Source: Gammaproteobacteria bacterium (lineage in GTDB: Bacteria; Pseudomonadota; Gammaproteobacteria; Burkholderiales; Burkholderiaceae_D). From it: a stretch of 33,265 nt of DNA. Shown here one piece after another: positions 22,694 through 31,877 of the stretch. Made by a program: the position numbers and the translations under genes. The stretch's first letter is position 1, and the number at the start of each line of letters is the position of its first letter. The stretch lies in NCBI GenBank assembly GCA_903970185.1, contig CAJCIC010000025.1, positions 1-33,265 of the forward strand, in the 5' to 3' direction. The notes below the pieces were generated by a model. It ran no database searches. It saw nothing but the letters and a program-made list of their open reading frames with translations, and was not told the origin of the DNA.

Positions 22694-24148
22694 TCAGTCG
22701 CGCGTGACGCGCACGACTTCCTCAAGCGCCGTGTCGCCGGCTGCGACCCAGCGCTCGCCGTCTTCCCTCAGGCTGTGCATGCCGGCCTTGCGTGCCGCTT
22801 CGCGCAGATCCTGCTCGGCCGCCTGATCGTGAATCAGGGTGCGCATGCCCTCATCGACCGGCATCAATTCGTAAATTCCGGTGCGTCCGGCATAGCCGGT
22901 ATTGCCGCAGATGCTGCAGCCCACCGGATGCATGCCGTCGGGGCCGGCTTTCTTGCAATGCACGCAGAGCTTTCTGACTAAGCGCTGGGCCAGCGTGCCA
23001 AGCAGGCTGGAGGACAGAAGGAACGGCTCGATCCCCATGTCGGACAGGCGCGTCACTGCCGAGACGGCATCGTTGGTGTGCAGCGTCGCGAGGACGAGAT
23101 GGCCGGTCAGGCTCGCCTGCACGGCGATCTGCGCCGTCTCGAGATCGCGGATCTCGCCGATCATGATGACGTCGGGGTCCTGTCGCAGGATTGCGCGCAG
23201 CGCCGCGGCAAAGGTCATGCCGATGCGCGTGTTGACCTGCGTCTGGCCAACGCCTGAGAGCTCGTATTCGATCGGATCTTCCACCGTCAGGATGTTGGTC
23301 GTGGTGGCATCAAGGCGCGCCAGCGCAGCGTACAAGGTCGTGGTCTTGCCCGAGCCTGTCGGGCCCGTGACGAGCACGATGCCGTGCGGCTGGCGGATCA
23401 GGTTGTCGATCTTGGCGAGCGTCGCATCCGACATGCCAAGCGCGGTCAGATCGAGCCGGCCGGTGGACTTGTCAAGAAGGCGCAGCACGGCACGTTCGGG
23501 CTGGCTTGCGCTATTGCCCACCGGCAGCGTCGAGACGCGCACGTCGATGGCGCGGCCCGCGACCTTAAGGCCAATGCGGCCGTCTTGCGGCAGGCGCTTC
23601 TCGGCGATGTCGAGATTGGCCATGATCTTGATGCGCGAGACCAGCGCTGCGTGCAGCTGGCGCCGCGGCTTGATGACATCGCGCAGGGTGCCATCGATGC
23701 GAAAGCGCACCACCGAGTGCGTCTCGAACGGCTCGAAGTGGATGTCCGATGCGCCTTCGCGCGCGGCCTCGGTCAGAAGGGCATTGATCAGGCGCACCAC
23801 CGGCGCGTCGTCTTCGGTCTCAAGCAGGTCTTCGAGTTCGGGCAGATCCTGCATCAATTGCGACAATTCCAGCGAGCCCTCGACTTCACCGGCAACGCGC
23901 GCCGATGCGCCGCCCTCGTTGGCGTAGACGCGCGTGATGGCGCGCTCAAGCGCGGGCTGCTCGATGACCCGGGGCGCAATGCGGCCGAATTTGCGCTGCA
24001 CTTCGGCCAACGCTGCCAGGGGCGTTGCCGCGCAGATCCAAAGCGGTGGCAAGGCGTCGCCCTCGGCGGTGCCAAGCAGTACGCGCATGTCGCGTGCAAA
24101 GCCGTACGGAATGGCCCGGCTTGCACGCGCGAGTTCGATCTCGGTCAC
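22694..24148 (-). CDS. gspE: Type II secretion ATPase GspE
   Basis: A 484-residue cytoplasmic AAA-like ATPase that powers pseudopilus assembly. Walker A GPTGSGKTTTLY lies around 260-271, followed by the Asp box (LTVEDPIEY), Walker B (DPDVIMIGEIRDLETA), the His box (TGHLVLATLHTND) and a tetracysteine zinc module (CVHC ... CSIC). The N-terminal GspL-binding domain is short compared with longer GspE proteins, but the total length fits the family. The start overlaps the gspD stop by 4 nt. Confidence 0.97.
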   Translation of the reverse strand: MTEIELARASRAIPYGFARDMRVLLGTAEGDALPPLWICAATPLAALAEVQRKFGRIAPRVIEQPALERAITRVYANEGGASARVAGEVEGSLELSQLMQDLPELEDLLETEDDAPVVRLINALLTEAAREGASDIHFEPFETHSVVRFRIDGTLRDVIKPRRQLHAALVSRIKIMANLDIAEKRLPQDGRIGLKVAGRAIDVRVSTLPVGNSASQPERAVLRLLDKSTGRLDLTALGMSDATLAKIDNLIRQPHGIVLVTGPTGSGKTTTLYAALARLDATTTNILTVEDPIEYELSGVGQTQVNTRIGMTFAAALRAILRQDPDVIMIGEIRDLETAQIAVQASLTGHLVLATLHTNDAVSAVTRLSDMGIEPFLLSSSLLGTLAQRLVRKLCVHCKKAGPDGMHPVGCSICGNTGYAGRTGIYELMPVDEGMRTLIHDQAAEQDLREAARKAGMHSLREDGERWVAAGDTALEEVVRVTRD

Positions 24149-26373
24149 GGTCTTGGCGCCTGCGTCACGCCCGTTGCGGGATCGACCACGACCGAAGTGT
24201 CATGCGGTGGCAGATCGGGCATCACCGGGGCCACGAGGTCGGGCAGGATGGCATCGTGCACCGGCTGCACCTCGCGTTCGCGCCTTTGCATCGAATCGTA
24301 CTTGCCGTTGGAGATACGCGTATCGTCGGGCTCGCGCACGACATAGGGGCGCAGGAAGATCATCAGGTCGGTCTTGTCACGGCTGTGCGTGCGGTACCTG
24401 AAAAGGCCGCCCAGAAACGGCACGCTGCCAAGCACCGGCACCTGCTCGTTGGTATCGGAGACCGAATCCTGAACGAGGCCGCCAAGCACGATGATCTGGC
24501 CATCATCGACTTGCACGTTGGTTTCGACCGCGCGCTTGTTGGTGATCAGGTAGCCCTGGCTCGTGGTGTTGGCAATCGATGAATCTTCCTGATAGATCTG
24601 CAGCTTGATGGTGCCGTTGTCAGCAATCTGCGGGCGGATCTTGAGCGTGAGGCCGATGTCCTTTTGCTCGATGGTCTGAAACGGCGTGACGCTGGCCGTG
24701 CTGCCGGTCTGGGCGTAAGAGCCGGTGACAAACGGAATGGTCTGGCCAACGATGATGCTTGCCTCTTCGTTATCGAGCGTCATGATGTTGGGCGTGGAGA
24801 GGATGTTGGTGTTGGCATCGGACTCGAGCGCCTGCGCGAGAAAGCCAAGGTTGGTGATGGTGCCGATCCCCGGGATGGTGATTTGTCCGTGCACGATGCC
24901 GATGTTAAGGCCGGTGCCCACCGTCCCCGGGTTTTGCGCGATGCCAAGAATGTTGGTACCGGTCCCGGTGCCATTGAAGTTGGTGCCGCCAACGACGTTG
25001 GTGCCGCTTGCGCCATAACCTGACAGGCCTTGCCACTGGATGCCGAATTGCGCCGCCTTGTTGGCCGTGACTTCGACGATCAGGCTCTCGACGAACACCT
25101 GCGCCCGGCGCACGTCGAGCTTCTGGATGATCGGCAGGAGGTTGCGAAACACCGCTTCGGGTGCGGTGATGATGATGGCGTTGGTGGCGGCATCGGCCTG
25201 GATGAAGCCGCCGCCCGCAGACGCGGAGCTGGTTGAGCTTGCCGATGCCGAAAACGGATTTTGCGCGAGCGCGCTTGCGGCTTGACCGAGCGGCGAATTG
25301 CCAAGCGTGCCCGTGCCTTGCTGGCCGCTGCCTGGGGTCGGGCTGCCCGGCGACGAGCTGCCGCCGCCGCCGCCAATTGAGCTTGCGCCTTGCGGCGCCA
25401 GCGATGGCGTCGTCGCTGGCGTCTGCACGTTGGCATCCTGGCTCACGACCGCGCGCAGCGTGGCGGCAAGCTTGGTGGCATCGGCGTTTTTCAGGTAGAC
25501 CATGTGGATGTTGCCGGCAGCGGCCGTGCCGACATCGAGTTTGCCAATCAGCTGGCGCGCGAGCGCGAGCCGGGCGGGACTTGCGGCGCGCAAGAGCAGT
25601 GAATTGGTGCGCGGCTCGGCGATCACGGTGACGCGCTGGCCGGCATCGGCGGTCGAGCCCTGCGGCACGTCGAGCATTTTTTGCAGGATCGGCGCGAGGT
25701 CGGTGGCGACGCCGTACTGCAGCGGCACGACATCGGCATCGGCGCTCGAGGGCACGTCGATGGCGGCGATCAGCTTGGCGATGCGCTGCAGGTTGTCGGC
25801 GTAGTCGGTGACGACGATCGAATTGTTCGCGGCGTTGACCGTGATCGGATTGTTGGCCGTAATCAGCGGCCTTAGCGTGCCGAGCAGGTTATTGGCCGAT
25901 TCATAGTTCAGGCGAAAGACTTCGGTTTCGATCTGGTCGCCACGGCCGCTACCGCGGCCAACGACGGTTGCACCCCCGGCAAATTTGGCGTCGGCTTCGG
26001 GCAGGACCTTGTAGATGCCGTCGACCTCGACGATGGTGTAGCCCTGAAAGCGCAAGGCGCCAAGCAGGAGGCGATAGGCTTCGGCACGGGTCACGGGATG
26101 GTCGGTGGTGATCGTTATGGTGCCCTTCACGCGCGGATCGATGAGGAAATCGCGCTTCAGAAACTTGCCGATCGCCTGCGTCGCCGCGACCACGTCGGCA
26201 TCGACAAAATTCAGCGTCACGGTGTCGCGCGCGCTGGCCTGCGCGGGGCTCACATGGGCCGCCTGGGCATGCACCTGCACCTGCGGCAGGCCAAAGAGGA
26301 CGCAAAGCACAAGCGCTGGCCAAAGGGCAGACAAGGCGCCTTGCGAATTGGTGCGGAACTGGTAAAAACCCAT
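24145..26373 (-). CDS. gspD: Type II secretion outer-membrane secretin GspD
   Basis: A 742-residue secretin forming the outer-membrane channel. Signal peptide to about residue 36 (VHA|QA), then N0 (VTLNFVDADVVAATQAIGKF), N1, N2 and N3 domains, and the C-terminal secretin barrel with VPVLGSVPFLGGLFRYRTHSR and TDLMIFLRPYVV. Residues about 314-387, inside N3, form a Gly/Ser/Pro/Ala-rich low-complexity insertion, common in GspD but long here. Starts 8 bp after gspN and overlaps gspE by 4 nt. A C-terminal S-domain for a pilotin is not obvious. Confidence 0.96.
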   Translation of the reverse strand: MGFYQFRTNSQGALSALWPALVLCVLFGLPQVQVHAQAAHVSPAQASARDTVTLNFVDADVVAATQAIGKFLKRDFLIDPRVKGTITITTDHPVTRAEAYRLLLGALRFQGYTIVEVDGIYKVLPEADAKFAGGATVVGRGSGRGDQIETEVFRLNYESANNLLGTLRPLITANNPITVNAANNSIVVTDYADNLQRIAKLIAAIDVPSSADADVVPLQYGVATDLAPILQKMLDVPQGSTADAGQRVTVIAEPRTNSLLLRAASPARLALARQLIGKLDVGTAAAGNIHMVYLKNADATKLAATLRAVVSQDANVQTPATTPSLAPQGASSIGGGGGSSSPGSPTPGSGQQGTGTLGNSPLGQAASALAQNPFSASASSTSSASAGGGFIQADAATNAIIITAPEAVFRNLLPIIQKLDVRRAQVFVESLIVEVTANKAAQFGIQWQGLSGYGASGTNVVGGTNFNGTGTGTNILGIAQNPGTVGTGLNIGIVHGQITIPGIGTITNLGFLAQALESDANTNILSTPNIMTLDNEEASIIVGQTIPFVTGSYAQTGSTASVTPFQTIEQKDIGLTLKIRPQIADNGTIKLQIYQEDSSIANTTSQGYLITNKRAVETNVQVDDGQIIVLGGLVQDSVSDTNEQVPVLGSVPFLGGLFRYRTHSRDKTDLMIFLRPYVVREPDDTRISNGKYDSMQRREREVQPVHDAILPDLVAPVMPDLPPHDTSVVVDPATGVTQAPRP

Positions 26374-26381
26374 GTCGATCC

Positions 26382-27137
26382 TTAGTATTTCAGCAACGTC
26401 CCCGCAGGCCCCTGGGGCCCCACGGTTGCGAGCATGTCCTTCAATTTCTCGCGTACATCCGGCGCCGCGGTGGCGCTGATTTGCGCCGTGCCGTCAAAGC
26501 CGCCAGGCAATGCGCCCCGACCGCTGATCAAAAGCGCGCCACTTGCGGTTGACACCTGGTAGTTGAGGATGCCATTCATTGCGTAGCGCCAGTCGATGCG
26601 ATAGTCTCCCAGTGGCTTCACCGCTGCAAGCGCGCTGGACACGCCTGAAAGCAGGATCGTGCCGCTGTTCTCGACGCCGCTGGCCTCGGGCCAGCTCAAG
26701 GCCTGCCAGCCGATCACGGCCTGGCAGCGTAGCGCCAGCGTCTGCAGCAACCCGCCTTGCGTATCGAGAATCTCGCAGGGCACAAGGACCGAGCCTGGCA
26801 AGAGCTTCAAGCCTGCGCGCGACAGCTCGGCCGTGAGCGGCTGTGCAATGCCTTCGCCCGTGACGAGAAAGCGCGCGCCAAGCCCGGCGGGACCGGCCAG
26901 ATCCCAGCGCATGCGCCCGGGCAGCGCCAGCGCCCGGGCAGGCGCTCCTGGCGTGCCCCCAAAACCGAGCACGGCACTGCCGTGCCAGAGCGTGCCTTGG
27001 GCGTCGGCAAGCACGATGCGGCCATCGCTTGCGCGCGCCATTTTGATGGCGAGCCAGTTCGCCGGCGCGAAGACCAAGAGGGTGGCCAACAGCACCAGCA
27101 CAAAGAGGGCGATGAACGCCAGGCGCAAACGCGTCAT
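26382..27137 (-). CDS. gspN: Type II secretion protein GspN
   Basis: A 251-residue protein with one N-terminal membrane anchor (about 5-24, LRLAFIALFVLVLLATLLVF), then a periplasmic domain containing GTLWHGSAVLGF, the GspN signature, and a conserved cysteine pair (CEIL...LRCQAV). GspN is an accessory component found in some T2SS; its role is not well defined. 4-nt overlap with gspM upstream. Confidence 0.9.
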   Translation of the reverse strand: MTRLRLAFIALFVLVLLATLLVFAPANWLAIKMARASDGRIVLADAQGTLWHGSAVLGFGGTPGAPARALALPGRMRWDLAGPAGLGARFLVTGEGIAQPLTAELSRAGLKLLPGSVLVPCEILDTQGGLLQTLALRCQAVIGWQALSWPEASGVENSGTILLSGVSSALAAVKPLGDYRIDWRYAMNGILNYQVSTASGALLISGRGALPGGFDGTAQISATAAPDVREKLKDMLATVGPQGPAGTLLKY

Positions 27138-27670
27138 GTGGCCGCCCCGCGCGCGCCTTCGCCCCAGGCAAAAATCACTTCTGCGCGCACCCGACCCGTG
27201 ACGCCATTGGCCGCGCGCGCGGTCACCGTTGCGCTTTCGATGCTCGCGCCAACGTCAGCCTTGGCGCCATGCAGCCAGGCGAGCCAGAGGCCATAGTCGA
27301 CATCGCTGCAGCGCACGCGCAGGTGATTCGCATCGGTTGCCGTGACTTCGATCGATTTCGCATCGGCAAAAGCCGCGCGCGCGAGCGAGCGCTCAAGCGC
27401 CGCCTGGCGCTGATCGACCGGCAGCGGTGTGCTGTTGGCGCTCGCGCTCAGGCTTTCGGCTTCGCGTTCCATGGCAGCAAGCGAAGCGTTGGTCTCGCGC
27501 AGCTCCGAGAGTTCGATGCCAAGGCGTTTGACCTCGGTACTTAGCGGCACGATCAAGGCGAAGATCCACAGGATCAGCAACAGCGAGATGGCGCCAACCA
27601 CCAGCACCTGGCGCTCGCGCGGCAGGCGCGACGCCCACCACGACATGAAGGCTTCGCGCAGGCCGTTCAT
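27134..27670 (-). CDS. gspM: Type II secretion protein GspM
   Basis: A 178-residue bitopic inner-membrane protein: a short cytoplasmic start (LREAFMSWWASRLPRERQVL), a membrane helix (about 23-43), then a coiled-coil and a ferredoxin-like periplasmic domain (VEVTATDANHLRVRCSDVDY region). It stabilises GspL. Overlaps both gspL and gspN by 4 nt. Confidence 0.92.
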   Translation of the reverse strand: MNGLREAFMSWWASRLPRERQVLVVGAISLLLILWIFALIVPLSTEVKRLGIELSELRETNASLAAMEREAESLSASANSTPLPVDQRQAALERSLARAAFADAKSIEVTATDANHLRVRCSDVDYGLWLAWLHGAKADVGASIESATVTARAANGVTGRVRAEVIFAWGEGARGAAT

Positions 27671-28950
27671 GGCTGCGCCTTGGCGGCAAGCCTGATCGTG
27701 ATGCCGCCATCGCCACTTGCCGGGATGATGGTTGCGCTAGCGCCAAGCGTGCTTGCCGTGCGCGCGAGCGCCGCCTGGCTCGCTGCGTCGCTTAACAGCG
27801 GCGTTTTCAGGTGCAAGGTCAGGCTGCCGGACTCGTAGTGCATCTCGCTGGTTGAATTGGGTGGCAGGCCGCCAAGCAATGTGCCTGCATCGCCCACGAA
27901 GGTTTCGAAGTCGCTGGCGCTGCTCGCGCCGCGGCGCGCTTGCAATTGCGCGAGCGCGCGGCGCATCTGCGCTGGCGCATCGAGCACGGCACCGGTGTCG
28001 GGAAAGGCCCGCTTCAGGGTTTCGCTCTGCTCGGCGATCAGTTCGCGCTTGTCTGCATGCAACTGGCTCGCGCGCAGCACCAGCCCTAAGGTATCGATGA
28101 AGAGCGCCGCGAGAATCAGCAACGCCACGGCTTGCCAGTGGCGCAAGCTCTCAACGCTAAAGCCGCTGCCGCCAAATTCGCCTTGCAGCAGATCGAGCGG
28201 GGCCTCGTCGCGCTCGCTGGCAAGCCATGCGGCGAGCGCATCGCGGCCTGGCGTTCGCACTGAAAAGCCGAAGTTCCTGAAAATCGTCTGATAACCGGCG
28301 ATGATTTCGGGCTCACCAAAGAGCGCGATTTCCGCCTGGTTGGTGCCAAGGCCTGCGATATGCCCAAGCAGCGCTTCGTCTTTTTTTGCGTCACCGGAGA
28401 GCGCCAGCACGGCGGCGCGTGCCGTGCGCAGGATGGCGCCAGGCGCTAGAGCGTCGCGCCGAACCGAAAGTGACCACGACGCGCTGGAATAGGGTTGCGC
28501 CAGCGCCTCGCACCAGATGCGCGTGACGCGCCGGCCGCGCTCGCTGAAGTAGGCAAGCCATGCGCTCATGAGCGCGCGGTCGATGACGGCAAGAAGACGC
28601 TTGCCGCCTTTGGATGCCCCGGCTGCAACATGCAGCGTGGCGATGTCGGCAAGCGTTGCATCCTCGATCAAGGCCGGCAGCGCCTGGCGTATCTTGCGCT
28701 CGGTCAAAGGCGGCAGCGAGCGCTCAAGCAGCAGCACGTCTTCGGCGGCCACGAGCAGCACGATGTCACTGGCAAGCGGCAGCTCGGCTGCGCTCGCGCG
28801 TCCGCTTTGCACGATCTTGTCGCGCACGACCCGCGTGAAGGCGAATTCGAATGACGCGGCCGTCGGTGTCGTTTTTCCGGCGCGCGGCGGCAGGCGCACG
28901 ATGACCGCATCGCGCAGCAAGACAGTGCTCTTGTTCGGGGTGAAATTCAC
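27667..28950 (-). CDS. gspL: Type II secretion protein GspL
   Basis: A 427-residue protein linking the cytoplasmic ATPase GspE to the periplasm. The N-terminal actin-like cytoplasmic domain contains LLVAAEDVLLLERSLPPLTE and RQALPALIEDATLADI; a single membrane helix lies at about 268-290 (AVALLILAALFIDTLGLVL), and a ferredoxin-like periplasmic domain follows. Length normal. Overlaps gspK and gspM by 4 nt each. Confidence 0.93.
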   Translation of the reverse strand: MNFTPNKSTVLLRDAVIVRLPPRAGKTTPTAASFEFAFTRVVRDKIVQSGRASAAELPLASDIVLLVAAEDVLLLERSLPPLTERKIRQALPALIEDATLADIATLHVAAGASKGGKRLLAVIDRALMSAWLAYFSERGRRVTRIWCEALAQPYSSASWSLSVRRDALAPGAILRTARAAVLALSGDAKKDEALLGHIAGLGTNQAEIALFGEPEIIAGYQTIFRNFGFSVRTPGRDALAAWLASERDEAPLDLLQGEFGGSGFSVESLRHWQAVALLILAALFIDTLGLVLRASQLHADKRELIAEQSETLKRAFPDTGAVLDAPAQMRRALAQLQARRGASSASDFETFVGDAGTLLGGLPPNSTSEMHYESGSLTLHLKTPLLSDAASQAALARTASTLGASATIIPASGDGGITIRLAAKAQP

Positions 28951-29858
28951 GTCGACCAGGTATGGATGACCCGGCTTTGCCCGGAGGAGTCGCGCTCGAT
29001 GAGCGCCGTGGTATTGACTTCGGCGCGCTCGAAGCGAACCCGGCCGGTGACGACGAAGTAGTTGCTCGATACCGAAATGTTGCCCTTGGGCGCGCTGTCA
29101 ACGCCAAGCGCCGCGAGCCGGCTGGTTGCATCGGAGACCTGGTTGAAGACCGCCTGGTTGCGGCTTGCAACCAGCGCGCGCGCTAAATCGAGCGTGACGC
29201 CATCAAAACACGCGGCGATCACTTCGGCGGCTGCGGTATTGACATTGACGGGCGTCGGTTTCGGCAGGATCACGACAAAGGGTTTCAAGGCATCGAGCGC
29301 TGAGGGGGGTGCGAGGTGCAGTGCTGCCAGTTCGGCTGCCAGCGCGGCATAGTCCTGTGGCACCGGCTCGACTTCCATGCGCGCCACGATCGCGTCGGCG
29401 ACATCGTCTGCGAGACCGAGGGTTTGCGTCAACCGGTAAAGCGTCGTTTCCTCGCGTTCATTGGGTTTTCCCTGAGTCGCGACGTTGGCAAGGTTAAAGC
29501 GTGCCTGCGCATCGAGGATGCGCCCGCTCACGAACGCCGCCGGGGCGAGCGGGTCATTGGCGCTCGCCTCGGGGTCGGTCACGCGCGTCTCGGCCAGGGG
29601 CACCGCCCACGGCTCGCCATAGTGGTCGATGTTGGAGGTGGTGGCGTCGACCAGGAGGATCACGCGTGCCCAGTCGACGGCCGACACGGCAAGCCAGCGC
29701 GCTTCTGACTGCGCCTCGCGGTTGTCGAGCTTTCTGGCCTCGAGCGACTGGTGCCAGAGCATCGCCGCCACCGCCGCGGTGGCAGCGGCAATCACCACCA
29801 GCGCCGTGATGATGGCAACGCCTGACTGGGACCGCTGCGAGCGCATCTCTTGCTTCAT
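28947..29858 (-). CDS. gspK: Type II secretion minor pseudopilin GspK
   Basis: A 303-residue tip pseudopilin. The prepilin-like N-terminus SGVAIITALVVIAAATAAV has cleavage after Gly13 and lacks Glu at +5, as is normal for GspK. The large globular domain includes ARFNLANVATQGKPNE and TPVNVNTAAAEVIAAC, typical GspK segments. It caps the pseudopilus with GspI and GspJ. 4-nt overlaps with gspJ and gspL. Confidence 0.95.
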   Translation of the reverse strand: MKQEMRSQRSQSGVAIITALVVIAAATAAVAAMLWHQSLEARKLDNREAQSEARWLAVSAVDWARVILLVDATTSNIDHYGEPWAVPLAETRVTDPEASANDPLAPAAFVSGRILDAQARFNLANVATQGKPNEREETTLYRLTQTLGLADDVADAIVARMEVEPVPQDYAALAAELAALHLAPPSALDALKPFVVILPKPTPVNVNTAAAEVIAACFDGVTLDLARALVASRNQAVFNQVSDATSRLAALGVDSAPKGNISVSSNYFVVTGRVRFERAEVNTTALIERDSSGQSRVIHTWST

Positions 29859-30391
29859 ACGCTATTAAGTAGCAGCAAGCGCGTGACGCTGCCGCCATCG
29901 GCAAGATCAAGAACGATGCGCACGGCTGCCACCTTTGATGGCGGACTGTTCGCTTTCGCCTTCGGTGAAGTCGCATTGGCGAGGCTGACAAGCGCGCCGT
30001 TGGCCGGGGTGGTCGCAACCAGGACCAGATCGACGCGCATGTTGGCGATGCCTTCGGCAATCGGCACCGGCTCAAAGCCTGGCAGGTGGCGCATCAGGCG
30101 GCCATTGTCGAGACGGTAGTCGACGCTGCCACCGGACGCGGTAAAGCGCACGACACCGGGTTGCAGATCAGCACTCTGGGCGTTCTGGCTGTCGGCATCG
30201 AAGGCGGCGAAGACGCGCGCGACGCCGTCGATGCGATCGCCCGAGAGCTTGAGCGCATCGGACGTGCGCGTGATGGCATCGAGCGCGCGCCAGGAAAATA
30301 CCGCGAGCAGTGCGAGGATGCTGATGGCAACAAGCAGCTCAAGCAGGGTGAAGCCCGCATGGCGTTGCCGGTGCCTTTGCGCAAAGGTCAT
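29855..30391 (-). CDS. gspJ: Type II secretion minor pseudopilin GspJ
   Basis: A 178-residue pseudopilin with N-methylation signal RHAGFTLLELLVAISILALLAVF: cleavage after Gly13, Phe at +1 and Glu at +5. The globular part has SWRALDAITRTSDALKL near the start, as usual. It forms the tip complex with GspI and GspK. 4-nt overlaps on both sides. Confidence 0.94.
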   Translation of the reverse strand: MTFAQRHRQRHAGFTLLELLVAISILALLAVFSWRALDAITRTSDALKLSGDRIDGVARVFAAFDADSQNAQSADLQPGVVRFTASGGSVDYRLDNGRLMRHLPGFEPVPIAEGIANMRVDLVLVATTPANGALVSLANATSPKAKANSPPSKVAAVRIVLDLADGGSVTRLLLLNSV

Positions 30392-30759
30392 TTGAGCGTC
30401 GACAAGAAGGCGACGCGATGGGCAAGCGCGTGGCCGGGATCCGCGGGCAGGAACACCTGGACGTCAACGCGCCTGAGCGCCGGGTTGGGCGTCGGTCCGG
30501 TTTTTGTGGCGCAGCGAAAGGCCAGGTCGAGCTGGGGGCAATCGATGACGTCCTCGGCAACCAGGAGTTTGGCCGGCGTAATGCGCAAAAGCGCCATGGC
30601 GTTGTCGGCGCTATAGCCTGCAAAGGCGCGTTCTCTTAGCGCCGTCTGGCCATTGGCAAGTACACCGGTTGCGCGCAGTGACGCGGCGAGCACGATGGCC
30701 AGAATGGCCAGTGCAACCAGCACTTCGATCAAGGTAAATCCGACCGGCCTGCGCGTCAT
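30388..30759 (-). CDS. gspI: Type II secretion minor pseudopilin GspI
   Basis: A 123-residue pseudopilin with leader MTRRPVG|FTLIEVLVALAIL, Glu at +5. The family continuation LAASLRATGVLANGQTALRERAFAGYSADN is present. It nucleates the pseudopilus tip. Small size is normal. 4-nt overlaps with gspH and gspJ. Confidence 0.94.
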   Translation of the reverse strand: MTRRPVGFTLIEVLVALAILAIVLAASLRATGVLANGQTALRERAFAGYSADNAMALLRITPAKLLVAEDVIDCPQLDLAFRCATKTGPTPNPALRRVDVQVFLPADPGHALAHRVAFLSTLK

Positions 30760-31280
30760 GGTTCGGGTCGCACCACGTTGTAATGGCCGATGCCATCGGC
30801 GGCGAGCGCGAGCTCGACATCGCCGGCTGAAAGCTCGAGCGTAAACGGCGGCTGCACGCCATTTTTCTCGAACGGGATTTCAATTTTTTCGCCTTGAGAC
30901 GGTGAAAAGTGCCCCCTTGAAAGCGTTGCTGCAACCGGCGCCTGCGTCCAGGAACGCGCGCGAAACGCGTTATCATCGAGCGCCACCCAGCCCCTGTCAC
31001 TTGCGATCAGGAAGCGGTAGCCGTCGCTATCGGCCTGCCAGGCGATGGTGCGCGAGCGAATCTGGGCTTCGTCGGCGGCAAGCGAGAACAGCGCCGCGAG
31101 CCGACTGGCGTCGGTGGCAAGCGCGGCATCGCGATGGGGTTTCATGTTGAGCGCAACGATCGAGGCGAGAATGCCAAGCACGAACATGACGACAAGCAGC
31201 TCGATGAGCGTATAGCCGGGCGGGCCGCTCCTCGCAGCGGTGCGCGTGGCGTGCACGGGCCTTATCCTCAAAGGTCCCAC
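30756..31280 (-). CDS. gspH: Type II secretion minor pseudopilin GspH
   Basis: A 174-residue pseudopilin with leader ending PPG|YTLIELLVVMFVLGILA, Glu at +5 and Tyr instead of Phe at +1. The globular domain has SRLAALFSLAADEAQIRSR, a GspH feature. It overlaps the 3' end of gspG by 13 bp. The leader of 22 residues is longer than average, so a shorter start is possible, but no internal ATG precedes the cleavage site. Confidence 0.92.
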   Translation of the reverse strand: MGPLRIRPVHATRTAARSGPPGYTLIELLVVMFVLGILASIVALNMKPHRDAALATDASRLAALFSLAADEAQIRSRTIAWQADSDGYRFLIASDRGWVALDDNAFRARSWTQAPVAATLSRGHFSPSQGEKIEIPFEKNGVQPPFTLELSAGDVELALAADGIGHYNVVRPEP

Positions 31281-31756
31281 GAGCCGATGTCGGCATCGAA
31301 GCCGCTGCCGCCGGGCTGGCCATCGGCACCATAACTAAAGATGTCGATGTCGCCGTGCAGCCCCGGATTCAAGTACTGGTAGGGATGCCCCCAGGGATCG
31401 TTGGGCAGCTTGTCGAGATAGCCGCCGTCTTTCCAGTTGGGCGGCACCGGATCGGTGGTTGGCTTTTGCACCAGTGCTGCGAGTCCTTGCTGGTTGGTCG
31501 GATAGTGCTGGTTGTCAAGGCGATAGAGCTTGAGCGATTGCATCAGCGTGCCGATGTCCTGCTTGGCGGCAACGACGCGCGCCTCGTCGGAGCGCCCGAC
31601 GAGCTTGGGCACGATCAGCGCCGCGAGAATGCCAAGAATGGCAACCACCACCATCACTTCGATGAGCGTAAAGCCGCGCGCCTGGCGCTGGCCTGCTTCA
31701 AGGCGTGAAGGTTTTGCGGCAGTGAACGAAGAAAACGACAAAAAAATGGGATGCAT
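31268..31756 (-). CDS. gspG: Type II secretion major pseudopilin GspG
   Basis: A 162-residue major pseudopilin that builds the pseudopilus shaft. Leader of about 28 residues ending RQARG|FTLIEVMVVVAILGILAAL, Glu at +5. The C-terminal part has the calcium-site region and typical YPTNQQGLAALV, LPNDPWGHPYQYLNPG and DIFSYGADGQPGG. ATG 31756 is used; a TTG at 31762 has better spacing from GAGGA and could be the true start. First gene of the minus-strand gsp operon, divergent from gspC, with a 121-bp region between that must contain both promoters. Confidence 0.96.
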   Translation of the reverse strand: MHPIFLSFSSFTAAKPSRLEAGQRQARGFTLIEVMVVVAILGILAALIVPKLVGRSDEARVVAAKQDIGTLMQSLKLYRLDNQHYPTNQQGLAALVQKPTTDPVPPNWKDGGYLDKLPNDPWGHPYQYLNPGLHGDIDIFSYGADGQPGGSGFDADIGSWDL

Positions 31757-31877
31757 TGACAAAAGTGTTTCCTCAACTCAGAAGCTGTGCAGCCTGTGCT
31801 TGGCATTTGCGCGTGCTACAGAAGCCGTGACTTTTAAGAGTAGCATGCGCATTTGTTATCGCTGAAACGGTAGCTTT

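Noticed and set aside
22902-23927. 341-codon plus-strand ORF opposite gspE
   Set aside because: Ser/Arg-rich shadow of gspE with no ribosome site or recognisable domain.
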